A stretch of DNA of 64,000 nucleotides from JAVJQS01 sp040218815 (GTDB lineage Bacteria > Bacteroidota > Bacteroidia > Flavobacteriales_E > Vicingaceae), in contig JAVJQS010000001.1 of the NCBI GenBank assembly GCA_040218815.1, positions 236,433-300,432 on the forward strand, read 5' to 3'. The position numbers and the translations under genes are program-made. Of the stretch, positions 10,229 through 20,020 are shown one piece after another. The notes beneath the pieces are model-generated. The model was not told the origin of the DNA, did no database searches, and saw only the letters and a list, made by a program, of their open reading frames with translations. Within the stretch, counting starts at the first letter, position 1. Each line of letters opens with the position of its first letter.

Positions 10229-10827
10229 GCAGTTTCAACACCTTAGCCAGAAAATCAGAGTCGCTTTACAAGGAAAAAGGAAGCAAGTTTATTGCTTATG
10301 CTCTTCCCATTAATTCAGTGGAAGACAGCAAAAAGGAATTAGAACAAATACAGGCAAAACATGCCAAAGCAGGTCATTTTTGTTCGGCTTTGCTATTAGG
10401 GATTGGTGATGCTGAATATTTTCTTAGCAATGATGACGGAGAGCCTTCGAATTCTGCTGGGGCTCCTATATTAGGTCAAATTCGCTCACACGAATTGACG
10501 AATGTATACCTGGTGGTGGTGAGGTATTTTGGTGGCACCAAATTGGGTGTTGGTGGCTTGATTTCAGCTTATAAAACCGCTGCTGCTCAAGCTATTGCAA
10601 AAAATAAAATAATCATCCGAAAAATCAAAAAAACGCTAGAATTTGAGGTTGACTATTCCATTCTAGGCGATATTTTAGCCATAATAGATAAAAACAATTT
10701 ACAAGTTGAAATGGACAACTCAGCAACTAAAGCAATTGTTAAGTTGATTGTCGAAGAAGAAAAGCTAGAGCAAGTTAAAGGATTATTTGATCGCTTCCAA
10801 GAGCTAAACTTTCATGAAAACAGTTAA
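10225..10827 (+). CDS. YigZ/IMPACT (UPF0029) family protein
   Basis: 200 residues. The N-terminal UPF0029 domain shows SNDDGEPSNSAGAPILGQI and RYFGGTKLGVGGL, the two signature stretches of this family. The C-terminal third is the ferredoxin-like domain found in bacterial YigZ. The family is related to eukaryotic IMPACT and is linked to ribosome/translation control, but the bacterial role is unsettled. Third gene of the ribD operon. Confidence 0.9.
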   Translation: MSSFNTLARKSESLYKEKGSKFIAYALPINSVEDSKKELEQIQAKHAKAGHFCSALLLGIGDAEYFLSNDDGEPSNSAGAPILGQIRSHELTNVYLVVVRYFGGTKLGVGGLISAYKTAAAQAIAKNKIIIRKIKKTLEFEVDYSILGDILAIIDKNNLQVEMDNSATKAIVKLIVEEEKLEQVKGLFDRFQELNFHENS

Positions 10828-10853
10828 AAATACTGTTGATCAGCGTAATAACT

Positions 10854-12296
10854 CTATTTATCCTTCTTTAATACACTTAAAAGCTCCTTTTTCTTAATTA
10901 AGCCAAGTACTAAAGCTCCAATGCCAAAAAATCCAAAAATAAAAGCAGCGTGCCAGATAAAGTTTTGGAAGTAGGTTTTAGAATAATAAGACATTGCAAT
11001 ACCTCCAACTAATAAAGCCCCTTGTTTTAGAATAAAAGGGATGGAATACTCTAATTGAATTATTTTTTTTGTCACTAAAATCTGTGCTAGAATCACAAAG
11101 AACTGAGTTACTAAAGTTGCAACAGCAGCGCCATAAGCCCCTTCGATAGGAATTAACCAAAAATTTAAAATCAAATTCAGCAACAAGCCAAGCAGTGAAA
11201 TAATATTTAGTTGTTTTAAACTTCCATTAGCTGTTAACAATGTTCCATAAATGTAAGTAAGTGCAATGGCAATGAAAGAAACCATTAGAACAGCATAAAT
11301 TTTAGCAGATTCATTAATATGTGCCACATAGATTAAATCCATAATTTCTGTTGGATATAATAGCGAAATAGTCATAACGGCAACAGCAGGAATAAAAATG
11401 AGGTTAAATGCTGTTCTCACCAATTGAGCGACTGATTCTTTATTTTTTAACATGCGCGAAAATATTGGCAGCAGCAAACCGGCAAATAAATAGGCAAACA
11501 TAGTGAAGCCTTCTAGCAGTCGGTATGCTTGAGCATAAATACCTGCTTGCTCGTTGCCATTAGGAAGTAATCTGCCAATCATGACTGAATCTAGTCGATA
11601 ATAAAATGACATTAGTAAAACTAAAAGCGCAAATGGTAAGCTGTCTCTCAATATAACACGAAATAGAGGCAGGTCTATCGACAATTTATAAAACTTAGCC
11701 CTACTAAAAACAAGGATAAAGGCAACAATTCCACTAAATAAGTAAGCCCAGAACTGGGCATACACAAACCATTCAATTTTAAACTCCCCCTCTATCCAGT
11801 CTCCCCACAATAAAACACTGCACAAGGCAATCATCAGCAAGCGATCTAAAATTGAAAGAAAGCCTTCTGTTTTAAACAAGTGCAAACCCGCTAAATTGGA
11901 GCGCAAATACAAAATCATAGAAGAAAGGACCTGATTAATTCCCAACACAAAAAGCAGCCAGATTGCCTTAGATTCGAAGCCTATCGCCCAGCCCCCAACA
12001 AGTGTAACCAACAAATAAATACTCCCTAGAATTAGCTTTACATTAAAGATACCAGAGAAATAGCGCCGCAACATATGTCCATGCTGAGCAATATTCCTGT
12101 TGTTGTAGTTGGTGATGCCAAAATCTAATAAAATGTTCAGCAAAATGGAAAAAGCAAAAATAGGGTAGTAAAACCCGTATTCTTCCGCTCCAACCCGATT
12201 CTGAACACTCGCATCTATGCCTAAAATCCAAAAGGGTTTAACCAAAAGGTTTAGGAAGAGTACATAAAAAAGGTTATTTACAAATTTGCGTTGCAT
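10854..12296 (-). CDS. Oligosaccharide flippase family protein (Wzx-like)
   Basis: 480 residues with about 12-14 hydrophobic helices and the MATE/MVF-like repeat typical of polysaccharide flippases (RDSLPFALLVLLMSFYYRLDSVMIGR lies in the middle, around residues 217-242). It would move lipid-linked oligosaccharide across the inner membrane. The next genes on the other strand are a methyltransferase and a glycosyltransferase, which fits a surface-glycan setting. Confidence 0.87.
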   Translation of the reverse strand: MQRKFVNNLFYVLFLNLLVKPFWILGIDASVQNRVGAEEYGFYYPIFAFSILLNILLDFGITNYNNRNIAQHGHMLRRYFSGIFNVKLILGSIYLLVTLVGGWAIGFESKAIWLLFVLGINQVLSSMILYLRSNLAGLHLFKTEGFLSILDRLLMIALCSVLLWGDWIEGEFKIEWFVYAQFWAYLFSGIVAFILVFSRAKFYKLSIDLPLFRVILRDSLPFALLVLLMSFYYRLDSVMIGRLLPNGNEQAGIYAQAYRLLEGFTMFAYLFAGLLLPIFSRMLKNKESVAQLVRTAFNLIFIPAVAVMTISLLYPTEIMDLIYVAHINESAKIYAVLMVSFIAIALTYIYGTLLTANGSLKQLNIISLLGLLLNLILNFWLIPIEGAYGAAVATLVTQFFVILAQILVTKKIIQLEYSIPFILKQGALLVGGIAMSYYSKTYFQNFIWHAAFIFGFFGIGALVLGLIKKKELLSVLKKDK

Positions 12297-12401
12297 TCTA
12301 GCTTAAAAAATTCGAAACAAAGTAAAGCAATCCTTCACTAAAGGTTTAAATGAGGAATGTATATTTGCAGGCATTATTTCATCCCGATAATGCATCATAT
12401 A

Positions 12402-12463
12402 TAGTCCAATGTTTTGGACAAGTATTCTTGCTATTTCGGCATTTACCATCGTATGATTGGACT
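12402..12463. repeat. Inverted repeat upstream of methyltransferase
   Basis: TAGTCCAAT at 12402-12410 is matched exactly by ATTGGACTA at 12455-12463, and a nested GTCCA/TTGGAC hairpin lies at 12404-12419. The pair sits in the 195-bp divergent gap between the flippase and the methyltransferase. It could be an operator or a structured leader. No promoter motif was clear. Confidence 0.5.
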
Positions 12464-12491
12464 AATTTAGGAAACACTTGATATAAGAGGC

Positions 12492-13310
12492 ATGAATATG
12501 ACGGTTGAACAATTCTTCGAGCATTTTATTGAAGAGTTAAAAGAAAACGCAGATTTACATTATTATTATAAGTATTTAGCTGATCCTGCAAAATATGAAT
12601 ACAGGAAAGCGTACTTCTGCCAGAGACTTCAATACATTGCAGACCATGTTACTGACCCGAATTTAAAAATTTGGGATTGTGGTTGTGGTTTTGGAACCTC
12701 CGCCATCTTTCTATCAATCAATGGTATTGCCAGCCATGGAACAACTTTAGAACACTACATCAAGCAAATACCTAAGCGATTAAAATATTGGAGTCAATTC
12801 GGTGATGTAAGTAAGTTCACCTATTCTTATGAAAATATTTTTGACCATGAGTTCGAAGCTGACAGCTACGACCTCATTATTATTCAAGATACCTTACATC
12901 ACTTAGAACCCCTAAACGAAGCCCTTCAAATTTTGAATAAAGTGCTTAAAAAAGAAGGCAAACTGCTGATTATTGAAGAAAACGGGAATAACATCATTCA
13001 AAATGCGAAGTTGTTTTTGCAACGCGGAAATAAGCGCATCATCAAAATTTATGATGAAAAATTGAAGAAACATCTTTTACTGGGCAATGAAAACATTCGG
13101 AGTTTGAGCAAATGGGAAAGTGAATTTCAAAAGGAAGGCTTTTCCATTGAGCAATCTTCTGTAGAATATATCCGTTACTACTTGCCTTTTATGTTTCCAA
13201 ATGATAAAGCAAAGCAAAAAGTAGAAAAGGAACAGCAGCTATGGAAGAAGAGTCCCTTTTTGAAAGAATACTTCTTTTTTGGTATCAACTTTATGGTTCA
13301 AAAAGTATAA
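12492..13310 (+). CDS. Class I SAM-dependent methyltransferase
   Basis: 272 residues. The SAM-binding loop is IWDCGCGFGTSAIFL near residues 56-70, and the post-I/IV region is DLIIIQDTLHHLEP, typical of small-molecule and lipid methyltransferases of the Methyltransf_11/25 type. The substrate is unknown. The glycosyltransferase follows after 6 bases, so the two are co-transcribed. ATG at 12498 is an alternative start. Confidence 0.83.
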   Translation: MNMTVEQFFEHFIEELKENADLHYYYKYLADPAKYEYRKAYFCQRLQYIADHVTDPNLKIWDCGCGFGTSAIFLSINGIASHGTTLEHYIKQIPKRLKYWSQFGDVSKFTYSYENIFDHEFEADSYDLIIIQDTLHHLEPLNEALQILNKVLKKEGKLLIIEENGNNIIQNAKLFLQRGNKRIIKIYDEKLKKHLLLGNENIRSLSKWESEFQKEGFSIEQSSVEYIRYYLPFMFPNDKAKQKVEKEQQLWKKSPFLKEYFFFGINFMVQKV

Positions 13311-13316
13311 GCCCTT

Positions 13317-14441
13317 ATGAAAATTGCCGTAAATACGCGTTTATTGATTCCTGGCAAAATCGATGGAATAGGCCGTTTTACGTTAGAAACGCTTAAAATA
13401 ATAGCAAAAAAGCACCCTAAAGTTGAGTTTACACTCATTTTCGATAGAAAAATCGATTTAAAATCATTTGCTTTCCCAAGCAATGTTACAGTCTTTAATT
13501 TTGGTCCCCAAGCGAGGCATCCCTTACTATGGTATATTTGGTTTGAGCATCAATTAAAAAATTACCTCAATAAGAATAATTTCGATCTTTTTTTATCCCC
13601 TGAAGGCTGGATTCCACCAAATTTGAATTGCAAGAGTCTTGCAGTTATTCACGATTTAAACTTTGAGCATTATCCTGAAAACATCATATGGAGTCACCGC
13701 AAATATTTACGCAAGTACTTTCCAAAGTTTGCAAAACGAGCTGATCGAATAGCAACTGTTTCAGCCTACTCAAAAAATGACATTTCAACAACATATAAAA
13801 TCCCTTTAGAAAATATTGATGTAGTTTATAATGGCGCAAATAATGAGTTTCAGCCAATATCAACGGAGATAAAAATCAAGGTGAAACAAGAATATACCGA
13901 TGGAAAAGATTTTTTCATTTTTATTGGCACCTTGCATCCAAGAAAAAACCTAGAGCATCTTTTTTTAGCTTTTGATCTTTTTAAAAAAGAGTCTAAGAGT
14001 GACCTGAAATTAGTTATTGCAGGAAATAAAAAATGGTGGCCCAAGGAATTGGATTTAATTCATCAAAAAATGGAATTCAGATCAGATGTAATCTTTGTGG
14101 GTCGATTAGCTGACCAGGAGCTTTCAAGGGTATTGGCTGCTGCTACTGCATTGACCTATCTGCCCTATTTTGAAGGGTTTGGCATACCAATCTTAGAAGC
14201 CTTTAATTGCGGAGTTCCAGTAATTACATCAACGGTTACTTCTATGCCTGAAGTAGCTGATGATGCAGCGATTTTATGTCATCCAGAAAATGTGAAGGAG
14301 ATTGCTGAGGCAATGCAAAAACTTGCTCTTGACGAAAATCTTAAAAACAAATTGATTGAAAAAGGAATGCAAAGAGCTGCTGATTTTTCATGGGAACAAA
14401 CAGCAGAATTATTGTGGCAAAGCATTGAAAAAACACTGTAA
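13317..14441 (+). CDS. Glycosyltransferase family 1/4 (GT-B)
   Basis: 374 residues. The C-terminal nucleotide-sugar region shows FIFIGTLHPRKNLEHL and the E-x7-E signature within ALTYLPYFEGFGIPILEAF. The N-terminal GT-B domain contains LAVIHDLNFEHYPENI. This is the mannosyl/glucosyl transferase type of GT4. It is likely part of glycan assembly with the neighbouring flippase. Its stop codon is directly abutted by the rnhB ATG. Confidence 0.9.
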   Translation: MKIAVNTRLLIPGKIDGIGRFTLETLKIIAKKHPKVEFTLIFDRKIDLKSFAFPSNVTVFNFGPQARHPLLWYIWFEHQLKNYLNKNNFDLFLSPEGWIPPNLNCKSLAVIHDLNFEHYPENIIWSHRKYLRKYFPKFAKRADRIATVSAYSKNDISTTYKIPLENIDVVYNGANNEFQPISTEIKIKVKQEYTDGKDFFIFIGTLHPRKNLEHLFLAFDLFKKESKSDLKLVIAGNKKWWPKELDLIHQKMEFRSDVIFVGRLADQELSRVLAAATALTYLPYFEGFGIPILEAFNCGVPVITSTVTSMPEVADDAAILCHPENVKEIAEAMQKLALDENLKNKLIEKGMQRAADFSWEQTAELLWQSIEKTL

Positions 14442-15020
14442 ATGGGTTTAAAGTATTTTTTTGAAAGAGGGAAAATTGAAGTGGGCTGCGATGAAGCAGG
14501 TCGCGGTTGTTTAGCAGGCCCTGTATTTGCAGCTGCTGTTATTTTAAATCCCAATAAAAAAAACACCTTACTTAAAGATTCTAAAAAGCTCAAAGAAAAA
14601 GATCGAATTGCTCAACGCAGCTGGGTTGAGTCGAATGCTCTTGCTTGGGCGGTTGCCTCTGTAAGTCCAAAGGAAATTGATGAAATAAACATATTAAATG
14701 CATCCTTTTTAGCCATGCATCGCGCTATAGATCAACTGAGCATTCCTTTCGATTATCTTTTAATTGATGGCAATCGATTTAACCAATACAAAGAAGCCAA
14801 GCATTTTTGTATTATTAATGGAGACAATAAATTCAAGTCTATTGCTGCAGCTTCTATTCTTGCTAAAACCTATCGAGACGAGTATATGCTCGAATTGCAT
14901 GATGAGTTCCCAATGTATGGATGGAATAAAAATAGAGCATATGGCACAAAGGCTCATCGTTTAGCACTAGAAAAGTATGGCAAATGCATACACCACCGCA
15001 ATAGTTTCCGTCTACTTTAA
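14442..15020 (+). CDS. rnhB: Ribonuclease HII
   Basis: 192 residues. RNase HII removes RNA from RNA/DNA hybrids and misincorporated ribonucleotides. The motif VGCDEAGRGCLAGPV carries the first catalytic Asp-Glu pair, LLIDGNRF the next Asp, and SIAAASILAKTYRDEYM the C-terminal catalytic region. ATG abuts the preceding TAA with no gap, so translation is probably coupled. Confidence 0.95.
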   Translation: MGLKYFFERGKIEVGCDEAGRGCLAGPVFAAAVILNPNKKNTLLKDSKKLKEKDRIAQRSWVESNALAWAVASVSPKEIDEINILNASFLAMHRAIDQLSIPFDYLLIDGNRFNQYKEAKHFCIINGDNKFKSIAAASILAKTYRDEYMLELHDEFPMYGWNKNRAYGTKAHRLALEKYGKCIHHRNSFRLL

Positions 15021-15095
15021 AATCAGCAAAGGCACTTCATAAACAGTATTTTAGAAGAAATACTACTTTTACTCAATTATTAATATTACCACCTA

Positions 15096-16742
15096 ATGAA
15101 AAATTTCCCCCGATCATTTGGTTGTATTGCCTTAATAGGCATTCTCATGCTGTCTTGCACGGACGATTATTTTGAATTTGACAAAATAAAAGTAGATGAC
15201 TGGAAGCCTGAACTAGCAATACCGCTTGTAAATTCATCACTTACATTAGCCAATATCATACAAAAATCGGATACGAATGGTATTGTAAACCCCAACCCTA
15301 CAACTAATATTTTAGAGGTTATTTATGAAGGCAGTGTGTTTTCAACAAAAGGAGCTTTGGTAATTGATATTCCCAACCAAGTTTTTGAAGAATCCTTGCA
15401 ATTAGATGCTCCAATTCCGCCTTCACCAACAGGAGGATCCCAACAAGAAAGCTTTCAAAGAGCCATTGATTTTGATAATAATAACACTGCCTTAGAAATT
15501 GATTCGGTATTGTTGAAACAAGGAATATTAGTTATTAATGTTGAAAACAGTTACCAACACAATGCAATCTTAGAGCTTACATTCCCAACATTCAAGGATA
15601 ACAATGGAGATAAGTTGGTGCTGAATTTTGATATCCCTCCTGCACCGAGTGCCAGCAGCCCTTCAGTTCGTGCAATCACAACTGATTTGACAGGTTTTGT
15701 ATTAAACATGGCTGAAGATGAAAATGGAAATGCTGCCATTAATAAATATCCCTTTCTTGCCGATTTAACCTTCAATTTAACACCAAACATTGGTTCAAAC
15801 ACTAATGATGAAATTAAGATTACTGGGGGCCTTAATAATTTAGCCTTTGAAAAGTTTTATGGCTATGTTGGTCAATTAGATTTAGAATTAGATCAAGATA
15901 GCATTACTATAGATTTATTTAAAAACTTTGTGGATGGCACCTTTTTCATAGCGAATCCATTTTTAGACGTTACGGTGAGTAACAGTTTTGGAGTACCAAT
16001 TAACTTGACTTTTCAAAAAATAGCGGGTTATAATCCAAGTAAGAATCCAACTGAAATTGAGGCTGTATTACCTGTAGATCCAATTACAGGCCAGCGTAAT
16101 GTTCGTCGTTTGAATGCTCCAACAAATTTTGGAGTTGCAGAAACTGTGATTGAATCTAATAAAATGAATAGCAATGTAGCTGATGTTATCTCCTATTTAC
16201 CTAAACAAATAATTTACGATGCTAAGGCTGATTTCAACCCCAACGGTAAAACAGGGAGTAGAAATTACTTGAGCGATACAAGCCAAATTGGTTTAGACGT
16301 TTACCTAAGACTACCTTTTGAAGGTTATGTTTCAGATTTCAAATTGGTAGATACCATTGATTTCAACTTTTCAAACAACGACGAAATTGAAAGTGGTCTT
16401 ATCCGAATGAAGGCGGATAATGGCTTTCCTGTAGAGTCTGAAATTCAAGTAATTTTCACCGATTCTAACTACCAAGCGATTGATTCTTTATATCCTGAAG
16501 GTCAGCGATCAGTAATTCCATCATCAATAATTAATGACAAAGGAGAGTCCGTTCAAAATAGCATAAAAACTACTGATGTGACTATCAGTGGTGAAAGAAT
16601 TAATCTGTTAACAGAAGGAAGATATGCGATAATAAAAGCTGAACTGCAATCAACTAATTCTCCAAATCAGAATGTGAGATTCTTTGAGGATTATCGCTTA
16701 GATATCAACCTGGGACTTAAAGCAACCATTGTAATCAACTAG
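15096..16742 (+). CDS. Hypothetical outer-membrane/periplasmic lipoprotein
   Basis: 548 residues. The lipobox GILMLSC puts the lipidated Cys at position 21. The rest is rich in beta-strand-type segments and Asn/Asp. I recognise no enzyme motif. It is followed after 2 bases by a DUF5723 barrel gene, so the two probably work together at the outer membrane. Confidence 0.75.
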   Translation: MKNFPRSFGCIALIGILMLSCTDDYFEFDKIKVDDWKPELAIPLVNSSLTLANIIQKSDTNGIVNPNPTTNILEVIYEGSVFSTKGALVIDIPNQVFEESLQLDAPIPPSPTGGSQQESFQRAIDFDNNNTALEIDSVLLKQGILVINVENSYQHNAILELTFPTFKDNNGDKLVLNFDIPPAPSASSPSVRAITTDLTGFVLNMAEDENGNAAINKYPFLADLTFNLTPNIGSNTNDEIKITGGLNNLAFEKFYGYVGQLDLELDQDSITIDLFKNFVDGTFFIANPFLDVTVSNSFGVPINLTFQKIAGYNPSKNPTEIEAVLPVDPITGQRNVRRLNAPTNFGVAETVIESNKMNSNVADVISYLPKQIIYDAKADFNPNGKTGSRNYLSDTSQIGLDVYLRLPFEGYVSDFKLVDTIDFNFSNNDEIESGLIRMKADNGFPVESEIQVIFTDSNYQAIDSLYPEGQRSVIPSSIINDKGESVQNSIKTTDVTISGERINLLTEGRYAIIKAELQSTNSPNQNVRFFEDYRLDINLGLKATIVIN

Positions 16743-16744
16743 CC

Positions 16745-18154
16745 ATGAAAATAATTTTTTATTTTCTTCTTTCTTTTAGCTTTAGTGTTGGTTTTGCTCA
16801 ACAGGATTTCACCATTTACAACATGCAAGAAATTCCACAATCGAACTATAACAACCCTTCCAATCGTTTCAATGGTAGCTTTTATATTGGTTTACCAGCT
16901 ATATCCTCAACGTATATGAGTTTTTCCAATAGTGATTTTGCCTATTCTGATGCCATTAAAAAAGTTGGAGATTCCTTGAATGTGGACTTCCAGAATATTT
17001 TAGATATGGTTAATAATGATAACTACCTTTCTTTTAACACCCGAGTTGACTTGCTTTCATTTGGAATTTCAATTTCACCAACCACGCAATTCACATTCAA
17101 CATGACTGAAAACTTGAATTTCAGAATGAATTATACAAAAGACTTTATTGAATTAATTTATAAAGGAAATGCGGGCTTTGATGACAATACCGCAAATTTC
17201 GAAGGGATTGGATTAAGCTTAAACCATTACCGAGAATACGCCTTTGGAATTTCTCACCAACTAAATGATCAATTGCGAATAGGTGGGAAATTGAAATATT
17301 TATACGGCATGGAAAATATTTACAGTGAGCGAACTGATATTAGCTTAGTTACTGATCCAGAAACCTTTGAATTAACATTCTTAGCAGATATTTCTATTAA
17401 AACATCTGGAATAAACAACTTTGATGAGAACAACGAAGGAGGTAGAGATTATTTTTTTAACAGGGGAAATAGAGGTTTCGCAGTGGATTTAGGAGCAAAT
17501 TATGAGTTAAACGATAAATTGAGCTTGAATGCAAGCATATTAGATTTAGGAGCTATCAGGTGGTCAAACAATACAATAAGTTACTCTAATAATGGAGAGG
17601 AGTTTGTTTATAATGGAATTGAGTTAGATGCCTTTGCTGAAGATGATGAACAAAGCGCCACAAATGATGGAGAAACATCTTTTGATCGGGTGCTAGACTC
17701 CTTAGAAAAGTCTTTAGCTATTGATACCACTTATGATTCTTATACAGCTCCAATCACAAGTCGCTTTTACATCGGAGCTAATTACAAACTCAATGAGCAA
17801 AGTATGGTAGGTGGTTTGATTCAGTCAGAAGTATTCCAGCGCAAAATTATTCCTTCCATTACGTTGAGCTACAATAGGAAAGTATCAAATATTTTTAGTG
17901 TTGCCGGCAGTTACACCATCATTAACGGATCATATACTAATTTAGGTTTAGGAGTCAACTTCAACCCCGGGCCTGTGCAGTTTTATGCTGTAACTGATAA
18001 TATTTTTGGTGTTTTTCGCCCACAACACAATCGACATATTCAGGTGCGCTTTGGGTTAAATTTTATTTTTGGAGCTAATAAAACAAAAGAATTGAATCCG
18101 GCATATCGCCGAAAAGAGTCGAGCCCAACTCCATCAAAGTCAGCTTCTGATTGA
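16745..18154 (+). CDS. DUF5723 family outer-membrane protein
   Basis: 469 residues with a signal peptide ending near FGFAQ (about residue 19). Alternating beta-strand sequence and repeats such as FGISHQLNDQLRIGGKLKY and FRPQHNRHIQVRFGLNFIFG suggest an outer-membrane beta-barrel. The family is Bacteroidota-specific and has no assigned role. The last 20 residues are Lys/Ser/Pro-rich. Confidence 0.78.
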   Translation: MKIIFYFLLSFSFSVGFAQQDFTIYNMQEIPQSNYNNPSNRFNGSFYIGLPAISSTYMSFSNSDFAYSDAIKKVGDSLNVDFQNILDMVNNDNYLSFNTRVDLLSFGISISPTTQFTFNMTENLNFRMNYTKDFIELIYKGNAGFDDNTANFEGIGLSLNHYREYAFGISHQLNDQLRIGGKLKYLYGMENIYSERTDISLVTDPETFELTFLADISIKTSGINNFDENNEGGRDYFFNRGNRGFAVDLGANYELNDKLSLNASILDLGAIRWSNNTISYSNNGEEFVYNGIELDAFAEDDEQSATNDGETSFDRVLDSLEKSLAIDTTYDSYTAPITSRFYIGANYKLNEQSMVGGLIQSEVFQRKIIPSITLSYNRKVSNIFSVAGSYTIINGSYTNLGLGVNFNPGPVQFYAVTDNIFGVFRPQHNRHIQVRFGLNFIFGANKTKELNPAYRRKESSPTPSKSASD

Positions 18155-18182
18155 GTTAATTGATTAAATATATTTATGCATT

Positions 18183-18842
18183 TTGAATAAAGAAGTTTTA
18201 TATTGTATTCCTGGCCTGGGTTTAGATCACAGGGTCTTCGAAAAACTTCAGCTTAACCATTTTGAGTTACGCTTCTTAGATTGGATTCCCGCCAAAAAAG
18301 AAGAGTCGATGCCTGCCTATGCAAAACGACTTGCTAATGGCATTAAAGCAAATTCCTTTAGCCTGCTTGGGGTATCTCTTGGCGGAATAGCAGCTATTGA
18401 AATTTCTAAAATCAAGAAGGCCAACAGGCTTATTTTAATTTCAACTATTAAACATCAAGATGAGCTACCTACATATATAAAATGGATGAATAAATTTCCA
18501 GCTAACCAAGTTGGAGCAGCAAAAATGGGAATTGAGTTGAGTATTGCCTTAAAACCATTCTATGATAAAGCCAATAAAAAAGGAAATGAGCTCTTTCAAA
18601 AGATGGTGCGTGACTCTAGTCCTGAATTCATCAATTGGGGAGTGCGCGTAATTTCAAGCTGGGAAAATAAAACATCCATTGATACACCATACCTCCACTT
18701 GCATGGAACTGAAGACCTTGTTTTTCCTATAAAAAATATTGATAATGCCCTTACGATAAAAGGAGGCACTCACTTTATGATTTATAATAATGCAGAAAAA
18801 ATTTCAAAACGAATCGATGATTTTATAAACATAACTTATTGA
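18183..18842 (+). CDS. Alpha/beta hydrolase
   Basis: 219 residues, TTG start. The nucleophile elbow is GVSLGG (Ser within LLGVSLGGIAAIE). The acid/His part is HGTEDLVFP and GGTHFMIYN, so a full catalytic triad is plausible. N-terminal IPGLGLDHRVF is the oxyanion strand. It lacks a signal peptide and should be cytoplasmic; substrate unknown. Confidence 0.83.
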   Translation: MNKEVLYCIPGLGLDHRVFEKLQLNHFELRFLDWIPAKKEESMPAYAKRLANGIKANSFSLLGVSLGGIAAIEISKIKKANRLILISTIKHQDELPTYIKWMNKFPANQVGAAKMGIELSIALKPFYDKANKKGNELFQKMVRDSSPEFINWGVRVISSWENKTSIDTPYLHLHGTEDLVFPIKNIDNALTIKGGTHFMIYNNAEKISKRIDDFINITY

Positions 18843-18884
18843 TTTTAAATTCGTTTAAATTGTTGAACCTCAAAAAACGTTATT

Positions 18885-19994
18885 TTGAAAGCACAACTTG
18901 AAGTTAAAACTTTCTTTATTCTTCTTTTGATTCTCTGCTCTTGTAAAGACGATGATTCCGAAAAACCATCATCAACTGTTGGAGAATCTCAGCGAAACTT
19001 TGAAATGGGTTTTACAACATGGCCCTATGGCCCTACCCAAATTGATGTTGACAGCACCTACTTATTAATTCACGCAAATGGTGATTGCTATACTGAACAT
19101 TTAGATAATAAAATACCCTGGAAAGCATTGATTGATAGCACTCCGTTTCCTGCAGAATTTTTAAATGATTTAACTGGAAGAAAAGGTCAAAAACCTACAA
19201 ACAAGAGTTTAATATTATCAGTGAGTTTATTGAATGGCTCAAGAGCAGACCTAATAGAAGATTATGATGGTAGTGTTCCCAACTATACTCAACTTAATGA
19301 CTCGACCATAGAGATTGCCTATTTCGACTACTTAGATTATCTTATTGAAGAATTAAACCCGAGCTATTTAATTGCTGCTTTAGAGGTTAACGAACTATTA
19401 GAAAAAGACGCTACAAAATGGGCGGAATATAAGCTATTAATTGCTGCTGTGAAAGCACGCTTAAAGGCCAAGTACCCCACTTTAATGATTAGCGAATCCA
19501 TTACACTCCATAATTGGTATGAACCAGGATTGAGTACTTTAACTAATGATCAACAGGAAGTAAACAACTATTTTTCTACCCAAGACTTTGCAGCTATTAG
19601 TTTTTATCCATTTATAGCGGGTCTATCAAATGAAGCTGGGTTTAACGAAGCATTTGACTTTTTGAACACCCATGTAACTATTCCAATAGCTTTTTCAGAA
19701 ACTGGTCATTTAGCTGAAGACTTGATTATTCCAAATTTGAATACCAATATTAAAAGTGATCCCATTCAGCAACAACAATACATGGATATTCTATTGAATA
19801 ACGCTCAAAACAATGATTACAAGTTTATAACGTGGTGGACGTACCGCGATTACGATAAACTTTGGAATACTTTCCCTGCTAATGTCAAAGACATTGGAAA
19901 AATATGGCGCGACACCGGAATTGAAGATGAAAAGGGGGCGAAACGCCCCGCTTATTCTAGTTGGAATTCATTTTACAAGATGGCGAGAAAATGA
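18885..19994 (+). CDS. Lipoprotein with glycosidase-like TIM-barrel fold
   Basis: 369 residues, TTG start. The lipobox LLILCSC places Cys at residue 20. Two Glu-containing segments, AALEVNELLE in mid-protein and AFSETGHL near residue 280, are placed like the acid/base and nucleophile of clan GH-A enzymes. ITWWTYRDYDKLWN matches the late beta-strand 8 region. It resembles GH53/cellulase-like barrels. The glycosidase activity is inferred, not shown. Confidence 0.6.
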   Translation: MKAQLEVKTFFILLLILCSCKDDDSEKPSSTVGESQRNFEMGFTTWPYGPTQIDVDSTYLLIHANGDCYTEHLDNKIPWKALIDSTPFPAEFLNDLTGRKGQKPTNKSLILSVSLLNGSRADLIEDYDGSVPNYTQLNDSTIEIAYFDYLDYLIEELNPSYLIAALEVNELLEKDATKWAEYKLLIAAVKARLKAKYPTLMISESITLHNWYEPGLSTLTNDQQEVNNYFSTQDFAAISFYPFIAGLSNEAGFNEAFDFLNTHVTIPIAFSETGHLAEDLIIPNLNTNIKSDPIQQQQYMDILLNNAQNNDYKFITWWTYRDYDKLWNTFPANVKDIGKIWRDTGIEDEKGAKRPAYSSWNSFYKMARK

Positions 19995-20020
19995 ATCTGA
20001 TTTAACTTTTGAAATCGCTT

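Noticed and set aside
14279..14593. 104-codon antisense open frame across the glycosyltransferase-rnhB junction
   Set aside because: Both sense genes are clear and the antisense product has no recognisable features.
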